Below are positions 44,949-52,517 of a stretch of 64,000 nucleotides of DNA, piece by piece. Under the pieces are notes generated by a model. It saw nothing but the letters and a program-made list of their open reading frames with translations, had not been told where the DNA came from and made no database searches. Each line of letters opens with the position of its first letter. Position 1 is the first letter of the stretch. Made by a program: the position numbers and the translations under genes. Origin of the DNA: Henriciella sp. (GTDB lineage: Bacteria; Pseudomonadota; Alphaproteobacteria; Caulobacterales; Hyphomonadaceae); the NCBI GenBank assembly GCA_030066975.1, contig JASJAO010000007.1, positions 1 through 64,000 of the forward strand. The letters run 5' to 3'.

Positions 44949-45115
44949 CCATCTGGAATGAAGACTGGCGACCAGTGTTCGGCGAAACGTCTCCTGCTCT
45001 ATCCGGTTGAGCTACAGGCCCGCATTTGGTGGACCCGACGGGACTCGAACCCGCAACCTGGCGATTAACGATCGATGTAGTTCCACCAGCATTCGCCAGC
45101 CTACATTCCAGATGG
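44949..45115 (-). ncRNA. Y-RNA-like unit 1 with permuted tRNA-Asn(GTT)-like module and a long terminal stem
   Basis: The outer helix CCATCTGGAATG (45115-45104) pairs perfectly with CATTCCAGATGG (44960-44949). The inner helix GGCTGGCGA (45101-45093) pairs with TCGCCAGTC (44971-44963). Inside are a tRNA 3' half (loop TCGTTAA, T-arm GCGGG-TTCGAGT-CCCGT, acceptor CGGGTCC, ACCA) and, after AATGC, a 5' half (acceptor GGGCCTG, TA, D-arm GCTC/GAGC, GGAGA). All seven acceptor pairs form (two G-U); the anticodon stem has one mismatch, and position 33 is C instead of T. The start GGCTGG and the following bases resemble the Ro-binding strand of animal Y RNAs. Confidence 0.7.
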
Positions 45116-45137
45116 ATTTCCTTTCTTTATTACCTCT

Positions 45138-45167
45138 CCCCGGGCGAGGCGGATTCCCCGCCCGGGG
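45138..45167 (-). ncRNA. GC-rich hairpin between rsr and the RNA array
   Basis: CCCCGGGCG and CGCCCGGGG form a nine-bp perfect stem with a 12-base loop, starting about 20 bp after the rsr stop. No T-run follows on the minus strand (AGAGGTAATAAAG), so it is more likely a processing or stability element, or an attenuator, than a full terminator. It would separate the rsr message from the small RNAs. Confidence 0.55.
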
Positions 45168-45186
45168 CCACTTCACCAAGATCTTC

Positions 45187-46740
45187 TCAGATCTCGATCT
45201 TGTTGATTTCTTCGACCCAAAATTCTGGGCCGGATTTGCCTTCAGCGAACTGCGCGATGACATCGAAAACTGTGTCGGAGAAACCTCCGACGTTCAGAAT
45301 GTCGTCTCGAGACTTCGCTTGCGTCGTGCCGTATGGGGCGATGTCGATGCAAACCAGTTTCGAACGCGGGTTACGCTGCTTGATCTTGTCCCACTCCGCC
45401 ATCATCGGCGTGGTGCGACCGTCTCCAAGGTGGCGCCATGACTCGTTATCCGAGACAAAGACGACCAGGTCAGGCGCCCGGCGATGCTTGTTCAAAGCGC
45501 GCAGTGGTGCCGTGCAATCGGTGCCTCCCCCGCCATAATCAGCAAGCCGCTGGGCGTTGCTCATGACAGTGTCTCGACCCGACAGCCACGCCTTGTGGAC
45601 TTTCGTATCGAAAGGCATCAATTGAGCGCCCGGATTGTTCCGCAACATTGCTGCGGCTACCAATCCAGCCACATCGATGCAGCGGACCGAAGTCGTGGCG
45701 CCGCGGCGATGACCGGTGACCGGCGATTGCATCGACCAAGAGACGTCGGGGCATATAACCAGCCCACCTGCGATCTTTGGCGCATTCGCAACAGCAACTT
45801 CCATTGCATCGATCAATGCATCACGTACCTCAGACGGCACTTTTGCATCCAGCGAGTTCGCTGCAGCCAAGAGCTGGTAGGGCATCGCTTTCGCAGCCCG
45901 CACGGCCTCGGGATCGCGCAACTTCGTCGCAATCTCGGACGCAGAGCGCTTCAAGCGAAACACGCCGTGACGCGCGAAAGTGTTCAGGTTCATTCGAACC
46001 ATTTGCCAGCTTCCACGCCGCGCGATTTTTGCCCAATGCTCCGCCGTTAACGACAACGCCGTCAACATCTGGAATGGCACGTCTGGCAAAGCACCTTTTC
46101 CGGTGTCCTTGAACAGGCGGTACTCCTGAATCGCTTTTGGCAGCATGCTGAACTCGTGGGGCTTACCCATGATCCAGGCAAACAAGGCAGCGCGCTCAGC
46201 CGTATTTGGCTTCGGGTGCACCATCTTGATGACATCCGCCAAAGACGGATCGTTGCCAATAGCGGCATTCATGAGCTGCCAATCAGTTGCATTGTTCAAC
46301 CAGGCTTGGACGCGGCGCTTTGGGGCGGACCCCAGCGACTTCCGACCAGCTACGCCTGAGCGCATGATTTGGACGAAAGTTCGAAGCATCTTGCCGTTCG
46401 TAATCACGCGGTTGAACACGCGATGGAACAGCGTTGCGTCCATGCCGGACAAAACAGCCAGCAGAAGTGCCGGTGCGTCTTTCATGTAACCATTTTCGCG
46501 AGCGTAGATTGCGGTTCGAGCAACCGTGATTGCATCAACAGCTTCACACGCGTCTCGAATATCGGCGACTTGCATTTCGCCGGTACCGTAAAACCCGTCA
46601 TTGAAGGTTCCGGTCATGGCGAGTTGCGCAAGCATATGGGCTGGATCGTAGGCAAACGCTTCCGCACCGGACCGATTGAATGCATCGGTCTTCGGCAGGC
46701 GGTTCCCAGTGAACCCTGCAAAGATAGATTTATTCGCCAT
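45187..46740 (-). CDS. rsr: Ro60 orthologue Rsr (TROVE and vWA domains)
   Basis: A 517-aa TROVE-domain protein. The HEAT-like ring covers about residues 1-350; the C-terminal von Willebrand A domain has a MIDAS site DVSWSMQS (DxSxS) and the Thr in GGGGTDCT. Bacterial Rsr binds Y RNAs and helps RNA quality control and decay with polynucleotide phosphorylase. AAGGAGG stands seven bases before the ATG. It is the first gene of the sigma54-driven repair operon, and the Y-like RNA units directly downstream are its expected partners. Confidence 0.94.
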   Translation of the reverse strand: MANKSIFAGFTGNRLPKTDAFNRSGAEAFAYDPAHMLAQLAMTGTFNDGFYGTGEMQVADIRDACEAVDAITVARTAIYARENGYMKDAPALLLAVLSGMDATLFHRVFNRVITNGKMLRTFVQIMRSGVAGRKSLGSAPKRRVQAWLNNATDWQLMNAAIGNDPSLADVIKMVHPKPNTAERAALFAWIMGKPHEFSMLPKAIQEYRLFKDTGKGALPDVPFQMLTALSLTAEHWAKIARRGSWQMVRMNLNTFARHGVFRLKRSASEIATKLRDPEAVRAAKAMPYQLLAAANSLDAKVPSEVRDALIDAMEVAVANAPKIAGGLVICPDVSWSMQSPVTGHRRGATTSVRCIDVAGLVAAAMLRNNPGAQLMPFDTKVHKAWLSGRDTVMSNAQRLADYGGGGTDCTAPLRALNKHRRAPDLVVFVSDNESWRHLGDGRTTPMMAEWDKIKQRNPRSKLVCIDIAPYGTTQAKSRDDILNVGGFSDTVFDVIAQFAEGKSGPEFWVEEINKIEI

Positions 46741-46777
46741 GTCATTCCTCCTTCTTAGTCGGACATGCCAGAGTAAT

Positions 46778-46794
46778 TACAAGAGGCGTGCCAA
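46778..46794 (-). promoter_or_regulatory. Sigma54 promoter of the rsr-rtcBA operon
   Basis: On the minus strand TTGGCACGCCTCTTGTA matches the -24/-12 pattern TGGCACG-N4-TTGC with one difference (TTGT). It lies 38 bp before the rsr ATG and faces rsr. The divergent gene encodes RtcR, the sigma54 activator that controls such operons. Confidence 0.8.
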
Positions 46795-46941
46795 CCCGAA
46801 GAAAGTGATCAATTTACTTTTTAAGTCATTGTTTATATTAAATAAAATATTTTAAGTAGCGCTTATTCAGAGCGCATAGGGTCTAGAATAATTATCGAAA
46901 TAAATATGGTATTATAAATTATTATAAGTTACGGTTCGCAC
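46795..46941. promoter_or_regulatory. A+T-rich divergent control region of rsr and rtcR
   Basis: This stretch holds long A/T runs, including AAATAAAATATTTT near 46838-46852, and no frame. It is the expected place for RtcR upstream activator sites and the rtcR promoter. I cannot define individual binding sites. Confidence 0.5.
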
Positions 46942-48528
46942 ATGAGAACCGTCGCATTAAGTTTCCTGGGCACTCAAATCGATGCCGGCAAAGGACCAGA
47001 TAGGTGGAATCGGTGGCGTCCTAGCGTTGCGCTTTGCCAACAGGAAGACTTGGTGATTGACCGATTCGACCTGATCCACGACCGGCGTCACACGAAATTG
47101 GCTGAACTGATTGAGGAGGACGTTCGAGGCGTCTCGACTGAGACGGAGGTGGTTCACCACATCATCGACTTTGATAATCCCTGGGATTTTCAGGAAGTGT
47201 ACAGCGCGATGCGCGACTTTGCTGATGCGTACACATTCAAACCCGATGAAGAGACGTATCTCGCCAATCTCACAACTGGCACGCATGTCGCGCAGATCTG
47301 TTGGTTTCTTCTGACGGAAGCTCGATACATACCCGGTCAATTAATCCAACTTTCGCCACCACGCGGGCGATCGGGAGATCTTAAAGGCCAATATCAGATT
47401 ATAGACCTCGATCTCTCAAAGTATGACGAGATCGCTAGCCGCTTCGCGGAAGAGCGTGTTGAAGGCACCAATTTCCTGAAATCGGGGATCGTTACAAAAA
47501 ACGAGACCTTCAACACGATGATCGATCAAATCGAGAAAGTGGTCATTCGATCTCAAGCGCCAGTTCTGCTGCTTGGCCCGACCGGAGCCGGTAAGTCTCG
47601 GCTCGCAGAACGCATCTACGAGCTAAAGAGAACCCGGCATCAAATTGAAGGTGACTTTATCGAAGTAAATTGCGCCACGCTTCGAGGTGACAATGCGATG
47701 TCTGCCTTATTCGGGCACAAACGCGGCGCATTCACAGGCGCCATTGCTGAACGAAAAGGCCTCCTGCGTGCCGCCGATAAAGGACTGCTTTTCCTTGATG
47801 AAATCGGAGAGTTGGGGCTCGACGAGCAAGCAACAATTCTGCGCGCCATTGAGGACAAGCGGTTTCTGCCTGTCGGATCAGATAAAGAAGTCTCTAGCGA
47901 TTTCCAACTCATCGCCGGCACCAATCGAGATCTGCGCAAAGCCGTTCGAAATGGTGAGTTTCGCGAAGACCTTCTCGCGCGCCTCGATTTGTGGACGTAC
48001 GAGATGCCAGGCCTGAAAGATCGACGAGAGGACATCGCGCCGAACATAGAGTTTGAACTAACGAAGTACGCACGAGAAACGGGGAACAAAATGAACTTCA
48101 ATCAAGCTGCACTGCGAAAATACTTGAAGTTTGCGAACAGCCCGGAAGCGATTTGGAGCGGTAACTTTCGAGACTTAGGGGCGTCGATTATGAGAATGGC
48201 GACACTCGCGGATAGCGGGCGGATCTCAGATGATATCGTTGAGATTGAGGTTTCGCGATTACGCTCCGCCTGGATCGGTGTTGATCCGGCTTTTTCTCGA
48301 CTAGAATCGATCCTCGGACCGAAACGGTCGAGCGAGATTGATCCGTTCGACAAGCCGCAACTCGAGCTAGTACTAAATGTATGCTCAAAACACAGCAGTA
48401 TGAGTGCAGCGGGCCGCGAACTGTTTGCAGTTTCTCGGTTAGCTAAATCGTCGTCCAACGATTCAGATCGTTTGAAAAAGTACCTCTCAAAATGGGGATT
48501 AAGTTGGGCGGATGTTCAGCAAGCCTAA
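46942..48528 (+). CDS. rtcR: RtcR, sigma54-dependent activator of the RNA-repair operon
   Basis: A 528-aa activator. Residues 1-185 form the RtcR/CARF-type sensor domain; known RtcR proteins sense RNA fragments with 2',3'-cyclic phosphate ends or related nucleotides. The AAA+ domain has Walker A GPTGAGKS (about residue 212), the sigma54-contacting loop GAFTGA (about 261) and Walker B LLFLDEIGE. The C terminus has a Fis-like helix-turn-helix (SSMSAAGRELFAVSRLAK). It is divergent from rsr and activates the promoter at 46778. Confidence 0.95.
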   Translation: MRTVALSFLGTQIDAGKGPDRWNRWRPSVALCQQEDLVIDRFDLIHDRRHTKLAELIEEDVRGVSTETEVVHHIIDFDNPWDFQEVYSAMRDFADAYTFKPDEETYLANLTTGTHVAQICWFLLTEARYIPGQLIQLSPPRGRSGDLKGQYQIIDLDLSKYDEIASRFAEERVEGTNFLKSGIVTKNETFNTMIDQIEKVVIRSQAPVLLLGPTGAGKSRLAERIYELKRTRHQIEGDFIEVNCATLRGDNAMSALFGHKRGAFTGAIAERKGLLRAADKGLLFLDEIGELGLDEQATILRAIEDKRFLPVGSDKEVSSDFQLIAGTNRDLRKAVRNGEFREDLLARLDLWTYEMPGLKDRREDIAPNIEFELTKYARETGNKMNFNQAALRKYLKFANSPEAIWSGNFRDLGASIMRMATLADSGRISDDIVEIEVSRLRSAWIGVDPAFSRLESILGPKRSSEIDPFDKPQLELVLNVCSKHSSMSAAGRELFAVSRLAKSSSNDSDRLKKYLSKWGLSWADVQQA

Positions 48529-48609
48529 CCTCACGCTACAAGTAACGACAATCGGGAATCCGGCGCACTTCAAGGTCTTGACTTCGAACACGCATTTCAC
48601 CAACTACAC

Positions 48610-49437
48610 TCAAAGCACCTTTTTATTTGCGCGATCAATGAACCGTTTGGTAAAAAACCGGGTCATCCAGTCTGCGTGCCTTGCATCCTTTCCAACGAGG
48701 ATCTTGCTGCGCTTCTCAGCGATACCATCAAGGATGGTTTTGGCCGCCTCGGAGGCCGGAAGGCCGGTCGCTTCGAACGCATCCAGGATATAGTCCTGGT
48801 GAGCTTTCGAAAGCGGTTCGCCTGAGATATTTCCCGCCTCAACGGCATTTCTCACAACCTTTGTCGCGATATGTCCGGGATGAATACTCGACACCGTAAT
48901 CGAGGTTGATTTCAGTTCTTGCTCCAACACGCCGGTAAACCCGCGGATCGCATATTTAGACGCGCAATAGGCGGCTTGCTTCTTCATGGGATAGAGGCCG
49001 TAGACGCTGGAAACGTTGGCGATGAAGGCTTCCGGGCGCTGTTTTAGTAGCGGCAAGAACTCCTTGGTGCCGTAGACCATGCCCATGAAATTCACAGCCA
49101 TCACAGCGTCAAAACGATCATAGTCTGTATCTTCAACTGTTCCCGAGAACGTAATCCCAGCATTGTTGATGATGCCGTCAACATGGGCGTGAGAACTCGT
49201 CACTTCCCTCACGAAGGTGCGCCAGTTTTCGAGGCTTGAGACATCAAGGCTGTGACGAGTGTGAGCGACATGTTGCGGTTGCGTTGCCTCGATCTGCTGC
49301 AAGGTTTTGTCCAACCCGTCGCGATCGAGATCGGCAAGCGCCAGTACCGCGCCACGCGTCGCGGCCTCGAGTGCCAAGCCTCGTCCAATACCCGAAGCTG
49401 CGCCGGTGATGACAATCGTCTTGTTTCGAACTCTCAT
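48610..49437 (-). CDS. Short-chain dehydrogenase/reductase
   Basis: A 275-aa SDR with the NAD(P)-binding TGAASGIGRG, the NNAG motif, catalytic Ser in NVSSVYG and YCASK (Tyr/Lys). It probably oxidises an alcohol to a ketone or the reverse. It is 12 bp downstream of the flavin monooxygenase gene in the same operon, a typical pair in alicyclic ketone or terpenoid breakdown, where the SDR makes the ketone that the monooxygenase attacks. The substrate is inferred only by context. Confidence 0.88.
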   Translation of the reverse strand: MRVRNKTIVITGAASGIGRGLALEAATRGAVLALADLDRDGLDKTLQQIEATQPQHVAHTRHSLDVSSLENWRTFVREVTSSHAHVDGIINNAGITFSGTVEDTDYDRFDAVMAVNFMGMVYGTKEFLPLLKQRPEAFIANVSSVYGLYPMKKQAAYCASKYAIRGFTGVLEQELKSTSITVSSIHPGHIATKVVRNAVEAGNISGEPLSKAHQDYILDAFEATGLPASEAAKTILDGIAEKRSKILVGKDARHADWMTRFFTKRFIDRANKKVL

Positions 49438-49449
49438 GATCGCGAGCGC

Positions 49450-50916
49450 CTAGTCATAAACCAGAGTGTCGTCTTCGAGATCGAAAAGAGGCATCTGCAC
49501 CTTTTCCTCATAATAGTCCGGGGAGAATCTCCACGGATCCCGATCACCGCTCTTTGGCATGAGGTCGGCTGCGCGTTTCATATAGCCGGGATCAAATTCA
49601 TTCTCATCAATCCAACGATTACGGGGCATATCTCGATCCTGGGCGCGCAGCTTCGGGACAACCGTTTGTGCGCCCTTTTTATCCATCAGCTTGAACAGTC
49701 GGCAAATATAGTCTGACACGAGATCAACACGCATGGTCCAACTGGTCCGCAAATAGCCAAAGATCATTGCGAAGTTGGGAAGGTCTGAAATCATAATGCC
49801 GCGATGAGTATAGGCCGTAGCCGGATCAAAGACTTCGCCATCAAGCCTATAGGGAATGCCACCAATCGGCAGAAGGTTGAAACCCGTCGCCGTGATGATC
49901 ACGTCAGCGGTTAGCTCTTCGCCGGATTTGAGCTTTATGCCGGAGGGCGTGAAGTGATCGATATGGTCTGTGACGACAGATGCTTTGCCGTCAGTAACCG
50001 CTTTGAACAGATCCGCATCGGGTACAAAAGCCAGCCTTTGCTGCCATGGGCGATAGCTGGGGGTGAAGTGCTTCTCTGTGAGTTCCGGCCCGATATGCTC
50101 GCGCACTACTCTGAGCAATTCTTCCTTCACGTAGTCCGGGTATTGGGCCGCTCCGTGTTGAATCTCTTTCTGAGTCTGCAGCAAGTCGCGCCGAACGATT
50201 TCGTGAACCCAATCCTCAGGCAGCTCCAAGAGACGCAGACGGTCCGCCATTTCATTCCGATTGGCATCTGTCCAGAAATAGGTTGGTGAGCGCTGCAGCA
50301 TGGTGACGTGAGCTGCCTCATCACAAATATTCGGGATCAGGGTGGCTGCTGTCGCGCCGGAGCCGATTACAATAACGGCTTTGTTTTTCAGATCAGCAGC
50401 ATCGGGCCAGAACTGCGGATGGATGATTTCGCCCTGATAATCGCTGAAGCCTGGCCAATCCGGCGTATACGCGGTTTCGTGGTCATAGTACCCGCCGGTC
50501 CAGATGAAGAAATCGCAGGAGATTTGGATCGTCTCATCATCGTCTGTAAGGCGCACATCAAGTGTCCATTGTTTATCCTCGCTCGACCAGTTCGCGCCGA
50601 TAATCTTGTGATTGTATCGAATGTTTTGCTCAAGCTGGTCGTCTTCGATGACCTCCTCAAGATATTTGAGGATGAGGTCGCCATCAGCGATGGGAGCTCC
50701 GGTCCAGGGTTTGAAGCGATACCCAAATGTGTAGAGATCACTGTCTGAGCGAATACCCGGATACTTGTGAAGTTCCCATGTTCCACCGTGCGTGGCTTTT
50801 TGTTCCAGGATCAAAAAGCTTCGTTCAGGGCACTGTTCTTTGATGTGATGCGCAAGACCAAGACCTGATATCCCAGCCCCGACAAGCACAACATTCACGT
50901 GTTCTACAGGCGTCAT
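49450..50916 (-). CDS. Baeyer-Villiger-type flavin monooxygenase
   Basis: A 488-aa FAD/NADPH monooxygenase. The FAD loop VVLVGAGISGLGLAHH is N-terminal, GGTWELHKYPGIRSDSD follows, and the fingerprint YQGEIIHPQFWPD fits the FxGxxxHxxxW(P/D) motif of Baeyer-Villiger enzymes, with Tyr instead of Phe. IVIGSGATAAT is the NADPH loop. It likely turns a ketone into an ester or lactone. ATG 50916 has GGAG upstream; 50967 is a longer alternative. It is divergent from the carboxylesterase gene, which could open the product. Confidence 0.9.
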   Translation of the reverse strand: MTPVEHVNVVLVGAGISGLGLAHHIKEQCPERSFLILEQKATHGGTWELHKYPGIRSDSDLYTFGYRFKPWTGAPIADGDLILKYLEEVIEDDQLEQNIRYNHKIIGANWSSEDKQWTLDVRLTDDDETIQISCDFFIWTGGYYDHETAYTPDWPGFSDYQGEIIHPQFWPDAADLKNKAVIVIGSGATAATLIPNICDEAAHVTMLQRSPTYFWTDANRNEMADRLRLLELPEDWVHEIVRRDLLQTQKEIQHGAAQYPDYVKEELLRVVREHIGPELTEKHFTPSYRPWQQRLAFVPDADLFKAVTDGKASVVTDHIDHFTPSGIKLKSGEELTADVIITATGFNLLPIGGIPYRLDGEVFDPATAYTHRGIMISDLPNFAMIFGYLRTSWTMRVDLVSDYICRLFKLMDKKGAQTVVPKLRAQDRDMPRNRWIDENEFDPGYMKRAADLMPKSGDRDPWRFSPDYYEEKVQMPLFDLEDDTLVYD

Positions 50917-50976
50917 TTCTCCACTCCCTAAGCTTGTCGCCGATAATCGAACGTAGCCATCTTGCATCGCCTCGGC

Positions 50977-51004
50977 ACTTTGATATAGTTTACTACATCA
51001 AAGT
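50977..51004. promoter_or_regulatory. 28-bp palindrome in the monooxygenase/esterase divergent promoter
   Basis: ACTTTGATATAGT, a TT centre, and ACTACATCAAAGT form an inverted repeat with 12 of 13 matching arm positions. It lies between two divergent catabolic genes. The TetR regulator encoded at 54092 in the same locus is the natural candidate to bind it. A much weaker resemblance exists near 57350 upstream of the TonB receptor. Confidence 0.65.
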
Positions 51005-51053
51005 CAAGAGGAAGGTAATTGGACAAAGAAGTCCGATCTACTGGTGAGGAAAC

Positions 51054-52517
51054 ATGTCAGAGTCCCAAATTGCCGTCCAGGCGCCCGCAGGCCGTTATCA
51101 AGGTGTTGCTCAATCCGGGATTTCGAAGTTCCTTGGGATACGTTATGCGGCCGCGCCGATCGGTGAACGACGGTTCAAAGCACCCGCACCCTTGCCCCCG
51201 CGCGCTAAGACGATCGACGCAACCGAATTTGGCGGCCGCAGTTTCGACATTGGGCAGCCGGAGCAGTTTACAGCTATGTTTGATATTCAAGGCGCAGAAG
51301 GCGAGGATTGCCTGTTCTTGAACATCTATGTCCCAACAAATGGGACGCCGAATAAACCCGTCATGTTCTGGATCCATGGCGGTGCCTTCATCGGGGGATC
51401 GGGTAATCAGTATGACCCGACCAATCTTGTCCGCAAAAATGACGTCATCGTTGTTACTGTAAACTATCGGCTTGGCATATTCGGTTTCCTAAATCTGCAG
51501 CGATTAGGTGAGGGTTTCGAAGCAAGCGCTAATCTTGGAATTGCCGATCAGATCGCGGCTTTAAAATGGGTTAACGAGAATATTTCGGCCTTTGGCGGTG
51601 ATGATAGGAATATCACGATATTCGGTGAGAGTGCAGGCGCAGCCTCGGTCTTCGCGCTAATGGGCGCGCCTGCGGCCAAAGGTTTGTTTCAGAAAGCGGC
51701 AGCTTTCAGCGGTGGTGAAACCCTCGCCCCTGCTATGGATTATGTGGATATCCTGAAAGCGCATTTTAGTGTTGAGACGGATGCGGCGTGCCTCGAGAAA
51801 CTCATGGCAATGCCTGCACTAGAGCTTTCGCAGCTCCATCAAGATCTGCGTTTGTACTTTGGCTCAAGTCTTGACGGGATTGTTATCACCCGCCCCGCTT
51901 GTGAAGCGATCAAGGATGGTGGTGCAGCGCATGTGCCGATCCTTACCGGGGCCACGAAAGATGAAGGCACACTGCTCGCCCCTTTCTATTCCGAGCATGA
52001 GCAGGAAGCGAACATGACCCTCATGGGGCTATCGGCATCGATCGGACGCAATGATGGCAGCACCTATTGGGAGCATCTTCACAAGCTGATGCCAGAAGCC
52101 AGCATGCTTCAGAAAATGACTCATGTCTGGTTCGATCTGTTTCGCGCCAGCGCGCTGCGCGTGGCCTCGACAGCGACACAGCATGGTGCCGGTGGGTGGG
52201 TGTACAATTTCGAGGTCGAGACAGACGACCCAATGGGGGTGACCCACGCTGCAGATATTCCGTTCTTCTTCGACTGGACCGAAGATGGCAAAACCATCTT
52301 CTTCGTGCATGAAGCCTCGAACGCAAATTTGCGCCTGGCTGAACAGTGGTCTCAAACGGTTGTTGCCTTTGCACGCAGGGGCGATCCCAACGGTGCCGGC
52401 TTACCTGAGTGGCCACACTACGGACCCGACGATTACAAGTGTCTGCGCATCGCGCATCAGCCTGAGATCGTCGCAAACCCCGACGGTGCAATGCTCAAGA
52501 CCTACAGCGTTGTTTGA
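51054..52517 (+). CDS. Type B carboxylesterase
   Basis: A 487-aa alpha/beta-hydrolase of the carboxylesterase type B family. The oxyanion segment is WIHGGAFIGGSG, the nucleophile elbow GESAGA, and the catalytic Glu/Asp region lies near TGATKDEGT. It has no signal peptide and is shorter at the C terminus than eukaryotic forms. It would cut the ester or lactone formed by the monooxygenase. Its stop overlaps the transporter start by 4 bp. Confidence 0.9.
   Translation: MSESQIAVQAPAGRYQGVAQSGISKFLGIRYAAAPIGERRFKAPAPLPPRAKTIDATEFGGRSFDIGQPEQFTAMFDIQGAEGEDCLFLNIYVPTNGTPNKPVMFWIHGGAFIGGSGNQYDPTNLVRKNDVIVVTVNYRLGIFGFLNLQRLGEGFEASANLGIADQIAALKWVNENISAFGGDDRNITIFGESAGAASVFALMGAPAAKGLFQKAAAFSGGETLAPAMDYVDILKAHFSVETDAACLEKLMAMPALELSQLHQDLRLYFGSSLDGIVITRPACEAIKDGGAAHVPILTGATKDEGTLLAPFYSEHEQEANMTLMGLSASIGRNDGSTYWEHLHKLMPEASMLQKMTHVWFDLFRASALRVASTATQHGAGGWVYNFEVETDDPMGVTHAADIPFFFDWTEDGKTIFFVHEASNANLRLAEQWSQTVVAFARRGDPNGAGLPEWPHYGPDDYKCLRIAHQPEIVANPDGAMLKTYSVV

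Noticed and set aside
44434-45115. Ordinary cluster of five tRNA genes
   Set aside because: Only the unit at 44868-44945 has tRNA parts in normal order with a closed acceptor stem. The others have the 3' half before the 5' half, share a non-tRNA leader, or lack a 5' half.
44434-45115. tRNAs interrupted by group I introns
   Set aside because: The inserted pieces between halves are only five to nine bases, and the order of halves is reversed, which does not fit an intron.
44434-45115. CRISPR array suggested by repeated GAATGCCG/ACTACAT blocks and the CARF-type RtcR
   Set aside because: The blocks are unevenly spaced (about 100-290 bp), diverged, and flank tRNA-like sequence; no cas genes are present. 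RtcR belongs to the RNA-repair system.
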